Source: Impatiens glandulifera
Lineage: Eukaryota > Streptophyta > Magnoliopsida > Ericales > Balsaminaceae
Length of the DNA stretch: 64,000 nt
Direction of reading: 5' to 3'
Assembly: GCF_907164915.1 (NCBI RefSeq)
Contig: NC_061868.1
Location: forward strand, 50,405,689-50,469,688
Shown here: positions 1 to 9,707 of the stretch, piece after piece
Position numbering within the stretch: the first letter of the stretch is position 1
Layout of the letters: the number at the start of each line of letters is the position of its first letter
Notes under the pieces: generated by a model
The model's database searches: none
What the model was told of the DNA's origin: nothing
What the model saw: the letters and a program-made list of their open reading frames with translations, nothing else
Made by a program: the position numbers and the translations under genes

Positions 1-1060
1 CTTTGATAACAAAAAAGAAATACAATTGAGGTTGCATAGACATGCGATGTCTAATCACTTTGTCCTTAAAGTGGTGAAGTCAACAAAAAATCTTTGGTTG
101 GTAAAATGCATGGTTGAGAACTGCAAGTGGAAATTGCGTGCTATGAAAGGAAAATTCTCGGAGATGTTTGAGATCAGAAAATTTGTAAAAGAACACACAT
201 GCTCAATTTTGACGAGACAAGACAATGTGAGGCAAGCACCATCATGGGTAATTGCGGAGTGTATCAAACGTAAATACATGGACCATCACCATGACCACAT
301 GCCTAAAAAAATAATGGAAGACATGCATACAAGTTATGGGTTAACTTTGACATATAATAAGGCTTGGAGGTCAAGGGAAAAGGCCTTAATGGCGGTGCGA
401 GGAACTGTGGAGGATTCCTATGGTGAATTGTCATCCTACCTGTTCATGTTGCAGAAGAAGAACCCAGGTACCATAACTGACATCCAGACGGATGAGGAAG
501 GACACTTCAGGTATATGTTCATGTCTTTAGGGGTTTCAATTAGGGGTTTCATAGGATGTTGTCGTCCTGTATTGTGCATCGATGCCAGCTTCCTTAAGCA
601 TAAAGTTGGAGGTCAACTACTGGTTGCGATAGCATTGGATGCGAACGAGCAACTATATCCCGTTGCTTTTGGTGTCGTTGATTCAGAGAATAATAACTCT
701 TGGACATATTTCATGCAACAACTAAGGTTGGCAATTGGATCAGTCCCGGATCTCGTCTTCATATCCGATAGACACCCAAGTATTGCCAACGCCTTGTCCG
801 CGGTTTTTCCAGAAGCACATCACGGTGCATGCACATACCACATCAAAATGAATATAATGGCCAAATTTAAAACTGATAACTGTCATGTTGAGTTTGATTT
901 GGCTTCTCGTGCATACACCGAGACCACGTTTCAGAAGCATTTTGACAAGATCAGAACTAAAGACCCTAGGATTGCTCAATATTTGGAACAAATTGGAGTG
1001 GAGAGATGGAGTCGTGCTTTTTTCCCCGGTTCGCGATACAATCAAATGACAAGTAATTAC

Positions 1061-1762
1061 TAGGGGTGGCCAAACCTACGGATCGGATATCCGCTTTTAT
1101 TTTTTTCAAAAATTGCGATCCGTATCCGATCCGGTATCCGACCACTATCCGATCCGAAAATACCGGATCGGATCGGATCGGCCAACCGGATACCCGCTGA
1201 TCCGATTTTTTTTTCATATTTTAATTTTTTTTATATACTAGAAAATTGAAATTGTTCTATTAAGGATTTCAATTATAAATAATGACGATTTGAGAACATA
1301 TTTAAAGGGAAATGGGAAGAAAAACAAATAAAAGAGACATATTTTGTTTGGGTTTGTAAAGGAAAATGGGAGAAAACATAAGAAAGATGGAGATTTTGTA
1401 TTTTTGTTTGGGTTTGTAAAGAAAAGAAAGAGATAGATTTTTGTTTAGTTTGTAATTGTTTAATAATATTTTTATTTGAGTTTGTAAAAAAAACATGAAG
1501 GAAAATATAGGAAGAGAGAGATTTTTGGTTGGGTTTGTATTTTATTTAATTATATTTTTGTTTGTGTTTGTTTATTTAATAAATTTTAAAAATGACCGGA
1601 TCGGCTTCGGATATCCGAAATCTTTTTTGCCCGATCCGTATCCGATCCGGAAATCCGGTAAAAATATCGGATCGGATCGATATCCGAATCCGATCCATCG
1701 GATACGGATTTTTTCGGATCGGATCGGCCGGATCAACGGATCGGATTTTTTGGCCACCCCTA
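1061..1762. mobile_element. Non-autonomous hAT-like element nested in the MULE transposase
   Basis: The 702-bp element begins TAGGGGTGGCCAAA and ends with the exact reverse complement. It is flanked by a perfect 8-bp duplication, GTAATTAC, at 1053-1060 and 1763-1770. An 8-bp target duplication with a (C/T)AGGGGTGGC-type terminus is characteristic of hAT transposons. Both subterminal zones (1079-1205 and 1592-1750) are dense in short ATCCGATCCG and GGATATCCG motifs in both orientations, the usual arrangement for hAT transposase binding. The middle (1206-1590) is AT-rich, with repeated TTTGGGTTTGTAAA-like segments and no credible coding. It is therefore a passenger that needs a transposase in trans. 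Confidence 0.88.
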
Positions 1763-1850
1763 GTAATTACGCTGAGAGTTTTAATAGTCAGTGCAGAGAA
1801 GCTAGGAAATATCCCATAACAACATTAGCTGACTATTTAAGATTCACAAT

Positions 1851-1890
1851 ACAAGATTGGTTTTATCAAATGACAAGATTGGTTTTATCA
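1851..1890. repeat. 18-bp direct repeat at the junction of the two convergent MULE-borne genes
   Basis: ACAAGATTGGTTTTATCA occurs at 1851-1868 and again at 1873-1890, separated by AATG. It lies exactly where transposase homology stops on the plus strand and where the acidic repeat gene ends on the minus strand. Both ORFs run through it and end in junk residues. This suggests a rearrangement breakpoint rather than the native end of either gene. Confidence 0.75.
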
Positions 1891-1909
1891 TAGTCAATAC
1901 CAATACATC

Positions 1910-2705
1910 ATCATCCTTCTTCTTTCCCAACTCAGTCTCTTCATCCTTCTTTTTTCCCAACTCATCCTCTTCATCATTCTTCTTTCCCAAGTCAGCCTCT
2001 TCATCATTCTTCTTTCCCATGTCAGCCTCTTCATCATTCATCTTTCCCATGTCAGCCTCTTCATTCATCTTCCTTTTCTTGCCCAACTGCTGCAACCTAT
2101 TTTTGGCCAAAACCACCTTCCTCTTCTTCTTCGTGGCCAATTCTTTCTTTCCCAACTCAGCATTCTTATCAACAACTGCTGCAGCCTCTTCATCTTTGTT
2201 TTCATTCTGCTCGGCTTCTTTGTTGATCTCCAAACCATCAACAGCCTCTTCATCTTTGTTTTCATTCTGCTCGGCTTCATTGTTGATCTCCAAACCATCA
2301 ACAGCCTCTTCATCAACAGTCTCTTCATCTTTGTTTTCATTCTGCTCGGCTTCATTGTTGATCTCCAAACCATCAACAGCCTTTTCATCAACAGCCTCTT
2401 CATCAGCAGCAGTTTCAACAACAACAGTTTCAGCAGCAGCATCTTTGTTTTGATCATCATCAACAACAGCTTCTTTGTTCATCTCTAAACCATCAACAAC
2501 AGAAGCATCCTTGTTTTGATCATCATCAACAACAGCTTCTTTGTTGATCTCCAAACCATCAACAGCAGAAGAATCTTTGTCATCATCAACAACAGCAACA
2601 TTGTTTATCATCTCCAAACCATCAACAACAGCATCCTCCAACCCAACATCATCATTGTTTATCATCTCCAACCCATCAACAACAGCATCCTCCAACCCAA
2701 CATCA
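1910..2705 (-). repeat. Coding tandem repeats in the acidic tail of the DUF1985-type gene
   Basis: Three repeat families sit one after another within the coding frame. At 1910-2065 there are units of about 39 bp encoding variants of DEEADMGKKN. At about 2180-2440 there are units of about 54-60 bp encoding variants of AVDGLEINNEAEQNENKDE. At about 2600-2705 there are units encoding DVGLEDAVVDGLEMINN. The frame stays open through all of them, so copy-number change has occurred in multiples of three. Confidence 0.8.
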
Positions 2706-4186
2706 TTCATATCAGCAACATCTTCTTTTTCATTCGGCAGATCATCAACATCATCATTCTCATCAGCAACATCTTTGTTGATTTCCAAATCCTTCTCCAC
2801 TAAATCATCAGCAGCAGAAACATCATTCTTTTGTTGTTTTATTTCACCCAATAATTGGATTATGTGTTTGAACATAACACGTTGATCCTCTTTCATTACC
2901 ATCATTTCAGTTTTCAGCTCCTTCACATCCCTTGTCAACTCCTTCACATCCTTTGTAAGCTCATCAAACTTGTCATCATTCTGGGCTTTAGTCACCGGAT
3001 TGTCAAACTTGTCTTGCCTAGTAGGAGAATTGTCTTCTTTCTTTTGAGGACTCGTTGCTGAAGGGACATGGCTTGATTCACGAGTAGTAGACCGAGAGTT
3101 GTCTTCGCTAGATTCATCACTAGACTCGATCCTCTTAATTGTTGTCCTTTTAATTGTTCTCCTCTTGGGCGTTTGTTTGGGAGTACCATCTTCATTCTTT
3201 CTCTTCCTACCATCCACCTCAAATAAATCATCATAAATGTAATCTCCCATTTCTTCAAAGTCATCCCCACAGTAGTTCCTCTTCTCTTCCTCAGACTCAT
3301 GAATCTTGTTAAAGACATTGCATTTGAAAAGGGCATTGGATACCTCTTGGCTAGTGTTGGTGTTGCTTCTGGAGGCTGTAAAAAATAATATCCTTGGGCA
3401 TGTATGTTTTTCCTCGATCATATCCGCAAATTTGGGGACAAATGTCTTCATAACCAAATATGTCCAAACTTGGAAGGCTATGGCGAAGCCACTAATAGTA
3501 TAAGCAACATCACAGTTCCCCTTGCAAGTTTCCTTCTTCTCCACATATAGCTGCCGAAGATGTTTCATGTCCTTGTCAATACCCTTCAAAGTTGAATTGA
3601 ATGACACCTTTCCCCATGGAAATTGAAGGAACATTTCCATATCCTCCACCATGCTGAAGATCTTCAAACATACCCTCTTCCTATTATCAGATCCAAAGAG
3701 ACACTAGTAGATAAGGTTGATGAGCCCAAGCTTCCATGCATCCTCCTTCTCAGAGCAGTTGAGGAAAACACTTTGAACTTCTGTCACTTTAACAACTGTT
3801 TTGCCACCAAAGTATTTATGGACTAGGGATGGACATTTTTCAGCGTGCCAGTTTTCAATCACAGGAAATCTTCCAAAATTTAGGCCTGTTACCCAGGCAT
3901 ATTCCTTCATGCCCCAGTAAAGCTGCTGACCATTGACTAAGAAACTTATTCCCTTCGAATTGGAGCTGCTTTTCCTGATCAACATCTGGTGGATTATTGT
4001 TCCTGAGAAAATGACAGTCGGGGCTTTGAATAGATACTGAAATTGACTCTTCATATCCCTTTCCATAAGACCAAAGTGATTAAACTTGTCATTGGTCTTT
4101 AACAAGCAGGTGCAAGTAGATTTCCATGAAACACGTCCAGGAAAGTTCTCAATTACAGTTTTGTTTTTGCATTTGGTTGGTGCCAT

Positions 4187-4735
4187 CTGCAAAAAATCAA
4201 TAAGTCAGAATAATGAAAATAAATACCACTAATTTAAAGGAAATATGACATCATCGTCTGCGACAGATGCACTGTCGCCTGCGAAAATGCATCGTCGCCA
4301 TCGACAATAAACCCAAAACCCTGCAACAGCCTTCGACAGAAGCATTTTAAACCCAAAACTAAACCTAAACAATAAACCTAAACAATAAACACTACCTAAA
4401 CCTAAACACATACCTAAACCTAAACAATACCCTAAACCATTCCTCCATTATAGCATGCATGGATATAAAACGGAGAACTAGGATAGAAACGGGGAAGATA
4501 AACTCACCTTCGACGTTCTGGAGTTGAGATTCTCGTCGGGGGCTCTTGTTTGTCGTCGGAGCTCGTCGGGGTTCGAGGGAGGGTTCGAGGGAGAGGACGT
4601 CGTCGATGTTTCGGAGGATTTTCGTCGTCGTCGTCGTCTTCGGGGTTGATCAGTCGTCTTCGGGAAGTTAGAAACGAGAGAGAGGGAGTGAAAGGAGAAC
4701 TGGGGAAAGGAACGACGGGGGAGAATGAAAATCAA
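4187..4735 (-). other. Probable leader intron and upstream exon of the DUF1985-type gene
   Basis: On the minus strand a GTGAGT donor lies at 4507-4502, and a TTTTTTGCAG acceptor directly precedes the ATG at 4186. This defines an intron of about 321 bp (4187-4507). Upstream, 4508-4735 is open in the joining frame and rich in Arg/Ser/Pro codons (CGA/TCG repeats), but I see no in-frame ATG. It is therefore better read as a 5' leader exon. The splice sites are inferred from sequence only. Confidence 0.45.
4341..4438. repeat. Degenerate telomere-like CCTAAAC repeats
   Basis: The plus strand has about nine spaced copies of the hexamer-heptamer CCTAAAC / ACCCTAAACC, with CAAT or ACA spacers. These resemble the plant telomere unit CCCTAAA. 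The tract lies inside the leader intron of the DUF1985-type gene. It could be a decayed interstitial telomere repeat or a run of telo-box-like elements. Confidence 0.6.
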
Positions 4736-4772
4736 TTTTTTTTTTTATTTTTTTTTAATAAAGGGTAAAACT

Positions 4773-4860
4773 GACCTTTTGCCTTGGCAAAAGGTCAAAA
4801 ATGATAAAATTATTAATGACATGTTAAAAGTGGAAATAACCCTCTTATGAGGGTTATTCC
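4773..4860. repeat. Two short inverted repeats, possible remnant of the MULE terminal region
   Basis: GACCTTTTGCC at 4773-4783 faces its exact complement at 4786-4796 with a 2-base loop. GGAAATAACCCTC at 4832-4844 faces GAGGGTTATTCC at 4849-4860, with one unpaired base. They lie just beyond the 5' end of the captured gene, where the outer end of a MULE would be expected. The partner end would be outside the window, so this cannot be confirmed. Confidence 0.4.
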
Positions 4861-6771
4861 ATCAAATTTCCCCAGTTATCGTCATCTCCCGACCTACACT
4901 CAAACTCAAATCTATTTTGCGCTAAAAACTGTCATTTTATCTCTCTTATTTACTATTTACAAACCCATTTTTTTTTTCAAAATTATAAATAAGTCCCGTA
5001 ACTTTTGATATATGAATAAACATTTTTTTAATTTGCATTTATTTTATTTAGGATATTTAATGTAAAAAGTATTATCTATGTGTATTAATTTTATATATTT
5101 AGTTTTTTTATATATAATTTATTTTATATTTTTATATAATATTTTATAACTTAAATTTTATGAATTTATAATTTATAATTTTAAAATGTATTATTTTGTT
5201 ATGCATGAATTATTAATATATAATTAATTTTAATTTTATTAAATAAATGAGAAAAGATTAGGTTAAATATGTAAAATTGATAAATATATTAATAATATTA
5301 ATAAAGTTAAAAAGTTAGTGTAAGAAATAAATATTTTAAGAATATTTTTTTGAATTTGGATATGAGTTTTTGAGTTGAAGATGAATTATTGTTTGAAGTG
5401 ACATTTATTGCATTTTGGATTTGGAAATGAGTTTATATGTTGGAGATGATCTAAGAAATTTTGAATAACCTGCATGATTGTAATAATGTATGCAAAATTT
5501 TAATATCAGAATTGTAATTAGTTCAATCATTCTACTTTTAGTGTGTTTTACTGGTCATATTAAATATATCTAACTTAATATAATATTAATCCCATTTTTT
5601 TTTATTATTATTATCTATCATGCATATTATAAAAAGGAAATATGTAACAATATGTTGCAGTGTAAAACAATAGTTTTATTTTGTCTCAATCTTTTAAAGC
5701 ATAGCTTTCATCCATCAATCCACAATTTTCAGATACAATATACAATACTAGTCAACCAATGCTCGTTTTCGTTTAGCCAACAATATACATATTTTTATTA
5801 ATTTTGTGATTTGGATAGTAATCTTCTATATATGAAAAAGATATTAAAAATATATGATTGTTTTTTTCTTCTAAGTTAAGCCAAAAAAATGTATAAAAAT
5901 TGTTTATAATACTCTATGACCAAAAAACATAGTGTTTAAGACTAACAAGGGAAATAGGTGCATAAGGATGTTGTGAAGAAAAGCCTAATCTCCTTATCAC
6001 TTATTCTAAATCAAAAACTTGTAGAACTGGAATTAGTTTGAATTGTATTTAAAATTACATCAGTAGCCGTATAGAATACCTCTTGTTATTTCATTTCAAG
6101 TATAAGGGATATAATAACTTATAAAGAAACCATAATTAAAGAATGTCCTCAACGGAACATCCATCCAATCACCAACTTGTTGTCCAAAATATTGAGCAAA
6201 TTGTCTCCAATTTTTTCTCTTGTATTTTATTTCAAAGAGATATTAAACATATAATTTTTTTCTCCAAATTCTTTATATTAATTAACCTAGTAATTTGAAT
6301 GGTTTGATGTCATCAAGAAAACCATCTAGAGTGATCACGAAAAATGACTAACATAAAGTTTGGAGGAAACTCCTACCTAATAGAATACCCTCTTGGGAAG
6401 CTTATGAATTTGTGTTTAACTTAGATTGTCTTCTTAGGAATTTTAAGAATTCGTGTTCATCTCAGATTTCCTTGGGTTCATCATATGAAACCTAACATTT
6501 GTGCTGAACTTTACAAGATTTTCAATAACTAGGACATGAACAAATCTATTAGAAATAAAATGGTTAACATATGACTCAAGACTAAGAACCAATGTTTCTA
6601 TCAAGGATATTCAAATGCACAATAGAAGGATCATAACAAACACATTGTAGAAACAAAATTGATACGAATTGTATAAGATCAAAAATGCTTTGTCCATAAT
6701 TAGAAGCAGATATTATGAAACTAAAAACAAGTTCTCAGATCAACCAGCATAGATAACAAAACATAAGATTA
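4861..6771. other. AT-rich intergenic spacer
   Basis: The spacer has long A/T tracts and short TA runs, and no open frame with codon-like structure. No RNA gene or clear transposon end was found. The right end (about 6650-6883) probably includes the 3' untranslated region of the minus-strand RPS16 gene. Confidence 0.6.
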
Positions 6772-6883
6772 TCAAAGTCTCCAGAAAACATCATAACATA
6801 GAAAGAAGATTAATTCAAACAGTAAAAATAATAAAAACTGAAAATTGGAGCATTTTTGCTGGCATGACATTTCTTGTACCTCC

Positions 6884-7327
6884 TTAACGGTATGATTTCT
6901 GGAATCTAGATCTGGCACCACGACCACCAAACTTCTTAGGCTCGCAACGCCTGGGATCAGCAACAAGTAGAGTCCGATCGTACCTCATCAGGATATCCTT
7001 GATCTCCTTCTTCGACTGCTCGTCAACGAACTTCTGATAGAAAGCAACCAGGGCTTTCGCAATACTCTGACGAATTGCGTAAATCTGCGAGGTGTGACCG
7101 CCTCCCTTCACGCGGATACGCATATCCACGCCAGCGAATCGGTGACGACCTAGGAGGAGAACAGGTTCGTATGCCTTGTATCGAAGGATCTCAGGCTCGA
7201 TCAGTTCGATCGGGGAACCATTGATCTTAATCAAACCACGGCCGCGCTTACAGTGAGTAACCGCTACCGCAGTCTTCTTGCGCCCAAAACACTGTACAGA
7301 TTCAACAACTGGAGCCGCCGACGCCAT
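6884..7327 (-). CDS. RPS16: Cytosolic ribosomal protein S16 (uS9), 40S subunit
   Basis: This is a complete, uninterrupted 147-aa frame. It opens with [18 protein letters not shown] and ends [11 protein letters not shown], the universally conserved uS9 tail whose terminal Arg reaches the P-site tRNA in the small subunit. Internal blocks such as [15 protein letters not shown] and [21 protein letters not shown] match eukaryotic S16. The length is normal for plants. There is no intron in the coding part. The organellar uS9 would look bacterial and carry a transit peptide, which is absent, so this is the cytosolic form. The ATG at 7327 is the natural start. The promoter immediately upstream has the telo-box and site II motifs typical of plant translation genes. 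I see no defect. Confidence 0.97.
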   Translation of the reverse strand: MASAAPVVESVQCFGRKKTAVAVTHCKRGRGLIKINGSPIELIEPEILRYKAYEPVLLLGRHRFAGVDMRIRVKGGGHTSQIYAIRQSIAKALVAFYQKFVDEQSKKEIKDILMRYDRTLLVADPRRCEPKKFGGRGARSRFQKSYR

Positions 7328-7395
7328 CTTTTGAGGATGATTTTCTGCTCACTTGTTCGCCTCTGCAAACAAGCCCTAGCTTCTCTTCTGCAAAT

Positions 7396-7473
7396 AAACC
7401 CTAAAACTACATTAGGAGAAAAAGTTATATATAATATTGTATTGGGCTTTAATGGGCTTTATGATATGGCCCA
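7396..7473 (-). promoter_or_regulatory. Telo-box and site II elements of the RPS16 promoter
   Basis: AAACCCTAA (telo-box) lies at 7396-7404, about 70 bp upstream of the RPS16 start. Site II motifs (TGGGCY or complement) lie at 7443-7448, 7453-7458 and 7468-7473. This combination is the known signature of plant ribosomal-protein promoters, where TCP factors (site II) and telo-box binders give growth-linked expression. Confidence 0.75.
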
Positions 7474-7499
7474 TACGACCCAAAGTTTTTATATGGTAT

Positions 7500-9120
7500 G
7501 TAATGTATAATGAAGTATTTAAAAATATTTTATTATATGAAATTAGTAAATATTTTCTAAAATTAATTATATTCTACTACATTACACCAATTATAAAAAA
7601 AAATAATGATTAAGAGAAAACATTTTTTCAAACAAAAGGTTTTAGTAATTTTATTTGTTTTTAATATAATATATATATATATTTCTTCCATATTATAAAT
7701 ATATAGAACTAATTATAAAAAAACAGACTAAAATATTCAAATAGGTATAATCTCTACAAATAACAAATCATATCAAAAAATGTTGGTTTATTCTTTCATT
7801 TAACCTCATTACAAACAATAAGATTTAACTTTTATTAGTTCAAATATATAATATAATAGTTTGTTTACCGTATTATTTTGATCCTATTATATTATAAGTA
7901 AATATTGTGAATGATCATTTTACTCCTCCCACAAAAAAAAAATCATTAATTAATATTGATGGTTGATTTAGAGAGAATAAGAATATTTGTTGCTACAAAA
8001 CAATTATGAATAGGAGACTATTCTAGTTAAAAACAGTTTAAATTAAAATGATTATTTATTTATCATAAAAGTCTTTAAATTTATTTATTTCTTAATAATT
8101 ATTTCAAAATTTGGAAAGTATCTCTCTAAATCTTTATATTACCACTAAAATAAATTAATAGATCAGTATAAATTTGTAATAGACAAATAAAAGAAAAAAA
8201 AATAGTATACACTATACAATATTTTTGTTTTTTATTTTTATCTTACCTAGTTTTCATATCAATATTTATTGTTATTCTTATAATCACTTTATGTATACAC
8301 TATACAATATTTTTGATTTTTACTATATTCTTATAAAATATATCTGTTTATACTATATATAAATTAACTCGTCTCCTGATAAGTGACTTTTATATTTGCA
8401 ACATAATTTCGTTATTTTTTTAATTTTTTCATAATATTATATAGTTTTCGTATAAATTTTGCTTCCTAACTAAAATTGTTGATTACTATTGATAATTTAC
8501 TACTTTTTATACCTTGCATGTGTTATTATCTTGCAATTTATTAGAAAAAGTATTATATATTAATTAAAATTTAATTATCTCAATGTTATAATATTATATA
8601 TTTTTAATTAGTATTTATATGCATAAAAACAATTATATAATGTTATAAATAATAATAATAATAATAAATTGTAATAATTGTTAGTTTAGTTTCTCATTTT
8701 GTAATAAATAATACTTTGTAATACTACTTCACTATTTTCTTCCAGTCAAACAAATTTAAGAATTTCTATCTATATTAAACAAATAAAAACATAAAAAGGA
8801 AGGATTATATCTGATGTAATTTATATAACTCTTGTTTTTAAATTCATAATAATGATGTATTAACATGCTTCTCTTTATATTTGATGTTTCTTTCCTTAGA
8901 TCTTCAAAGAGTTTAAAAAATATTTCAGGAATATCTTATATTTTCTATATCCACTCTCATTGAAACTTTAAATTTATTAAAAAAACACAAAATTTATAAA
9001 AGTATATAGAAAATCTAAATAAATTTCGTTAGATTTCAATAATATTAAATTTCGTTAAGAGTTTAATTTCAATTTGATTAGGTTAAATAATAGGAGAAAT
9101 CATTTTAAATTGTGAAAGCC
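7500..9120. other. AT-rich intergenic spacer
   Basis: No coding frame, RNA gene or transposon terminus is recognisable. There are short TA and AAT runs (for example around 7668 and 8650) and the partly repeated phrase ACTATACAATATTTTTG at about 8211 and 8298. It separates the RPS16 promoter from the WRKY leader. Confidence 0.55.
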
Positions 9121-9149
9121 CAGCCCGAATTCCAAACAGGCCTGCTTTA

Positions 9150-9707
9150 TTTTTTTTTTTTGAAAAAGTGAAAAACAAATGGACGGTTAAAAAGGAAAAG
9201 AAGAGAGGAACTGAAAGTAAAAGGGGCGGAGTGAAAGAGGACACAGACCCGATTTCTTTGCTCAAGCTCTGCAAGAGAGAGAGAGAGAGAGAGAGAGAGG
9301 GCCGGGCAGGCGGGCAGCTCTCGAAACGAAGGAAAGAGCGAAAGGAAGGAAGGAAGGAAGAGACGGAAGGGCGGACAAGATTTTTGGTGGGTTTCGAACC
9401 CACATCGAAATCCCTAGATCTTTATTTACTTTTGGCTTCGCTAAATGACAGATGATAGGTATTTGATTATGTAGACAATTATAATCTTTGTAAATCCCCA
9501 ATTTTAGCTGTTTCTAAATTGATGGTCTTTTAAAACTGGGTTTTGGATTTTATGGGATTCCATTTCAATTTGTAAGAATATCAGGTATTGAGTTCTGCAG
9601 CTATAAGATGGCTTTCGTTTCATTTCATTTCATTCTTTAATCAGGTCTTCTTGAAAGCTGAAGGAAAAAAAAATACAGTTTACAGATAGAAGAAGATTTG
9701 TGTGCTA
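9150..9707 (+). promoter_or_regulatory. GA-rich promoter/5' leader of the WRKY gene
   Basis: The stretch is purine-rich, with an uninterrupted (GA)n run at about 9275-9299 and GGAA repeats at 9341-9360. It contrasts sharply with the AT-rich spacer before it. GA tracts are common in plant 5' leaders and are bound by BBR/BPC factors. Transcription start and any leader intron cannot be fixed from sequence alone. Confidence 0.45.

Larger units (their letters stand above)
2..1893 (+). pseudogene. Mutator-like (MULE, mudrA-type) transposase, 5'-truncated by the window edge and interrupted by a hAT-like insertion
   Basis: The reading frame is open from the window edge to a TAG at 1061. It first shows a MuDR-type DNA-binding region with a C-x4-C followed by HTC, around 110-210. 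The MULE catalytic domain follows, with a first Asp in CIDASFLK near 580, then GGQLLVAIALDANEQLYP and a second Asp in ISDRHPS near 765. The TAG is the first three bases of an inserted element at 1061-1762. When the insert and one target duplication are ignored, the same frame continues at 1771 with AESFNSQCREA, a sequence typical of MULE transposases just after the catalytic core. Coding ends at 1893, shortly after QDWFYQ, so the C-terminal SWIM zinc-finger part is missing. It converges on the minus-strand DUF1985 gene. The domain call is firm. Activity is excluded by the insertion and the truncation. Confidence 0.85.
1844..4186 (-). pseudogene. DUF1985-type transposon-associated gene with an in-frame stop and an acidic repeat tail
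   Basis: The gene reads from ATG at 4186 down to 1844 in one frame, broken by a single TAG at 3704-3706. The segment before the stop (about 160 aa) contains EYAWVTGLNFGRFP. The segment after it opens with LFGSDNRKR and then FLQFPWGKVSFNSTL and AFQVWTY. Together these form the typical DUF1985 layout found in plant MULE-carried genes, often fused to a Ulp1-like protease. No Ulp1 catalytic domain is present here. The C-terminal half is low complexity: a basic patch (KRKNEDG, PKRRTIKR), a short coiled-coil-like stretch (TKDVKELTRDVKELK), then long acidic repeats. Function is unknown. The stop could be a real nonsense mutation or a sequencing error. The last residues derive from the 18-bp repeat junction, so the native C-terminus is probably lost. 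Confidence 0.7.

Noticed and set aside
1857..2453. 198-aa Ser/Phe-rich plus-strand ORF
   Set aside because: Antisense of the acidic repeat tail of the DUF1985-type gene; its composition follows from the repeats.
9381..9406. tRNA-like T arm on the minus strand (GTGGGTTCGAAACCCAC)
   Set aside because: A perfect T stem-loop, but no D arm, anticodon arm or acceptor stem can be built upstream of it. It is probably chance or a relic.
9168..9455. 95-aa ORF in the GA-rich WRKY leader
   Set aside because: Its Arg-Glu run comes from the (GA)n microsatellite; it is part of the leader/promoter.
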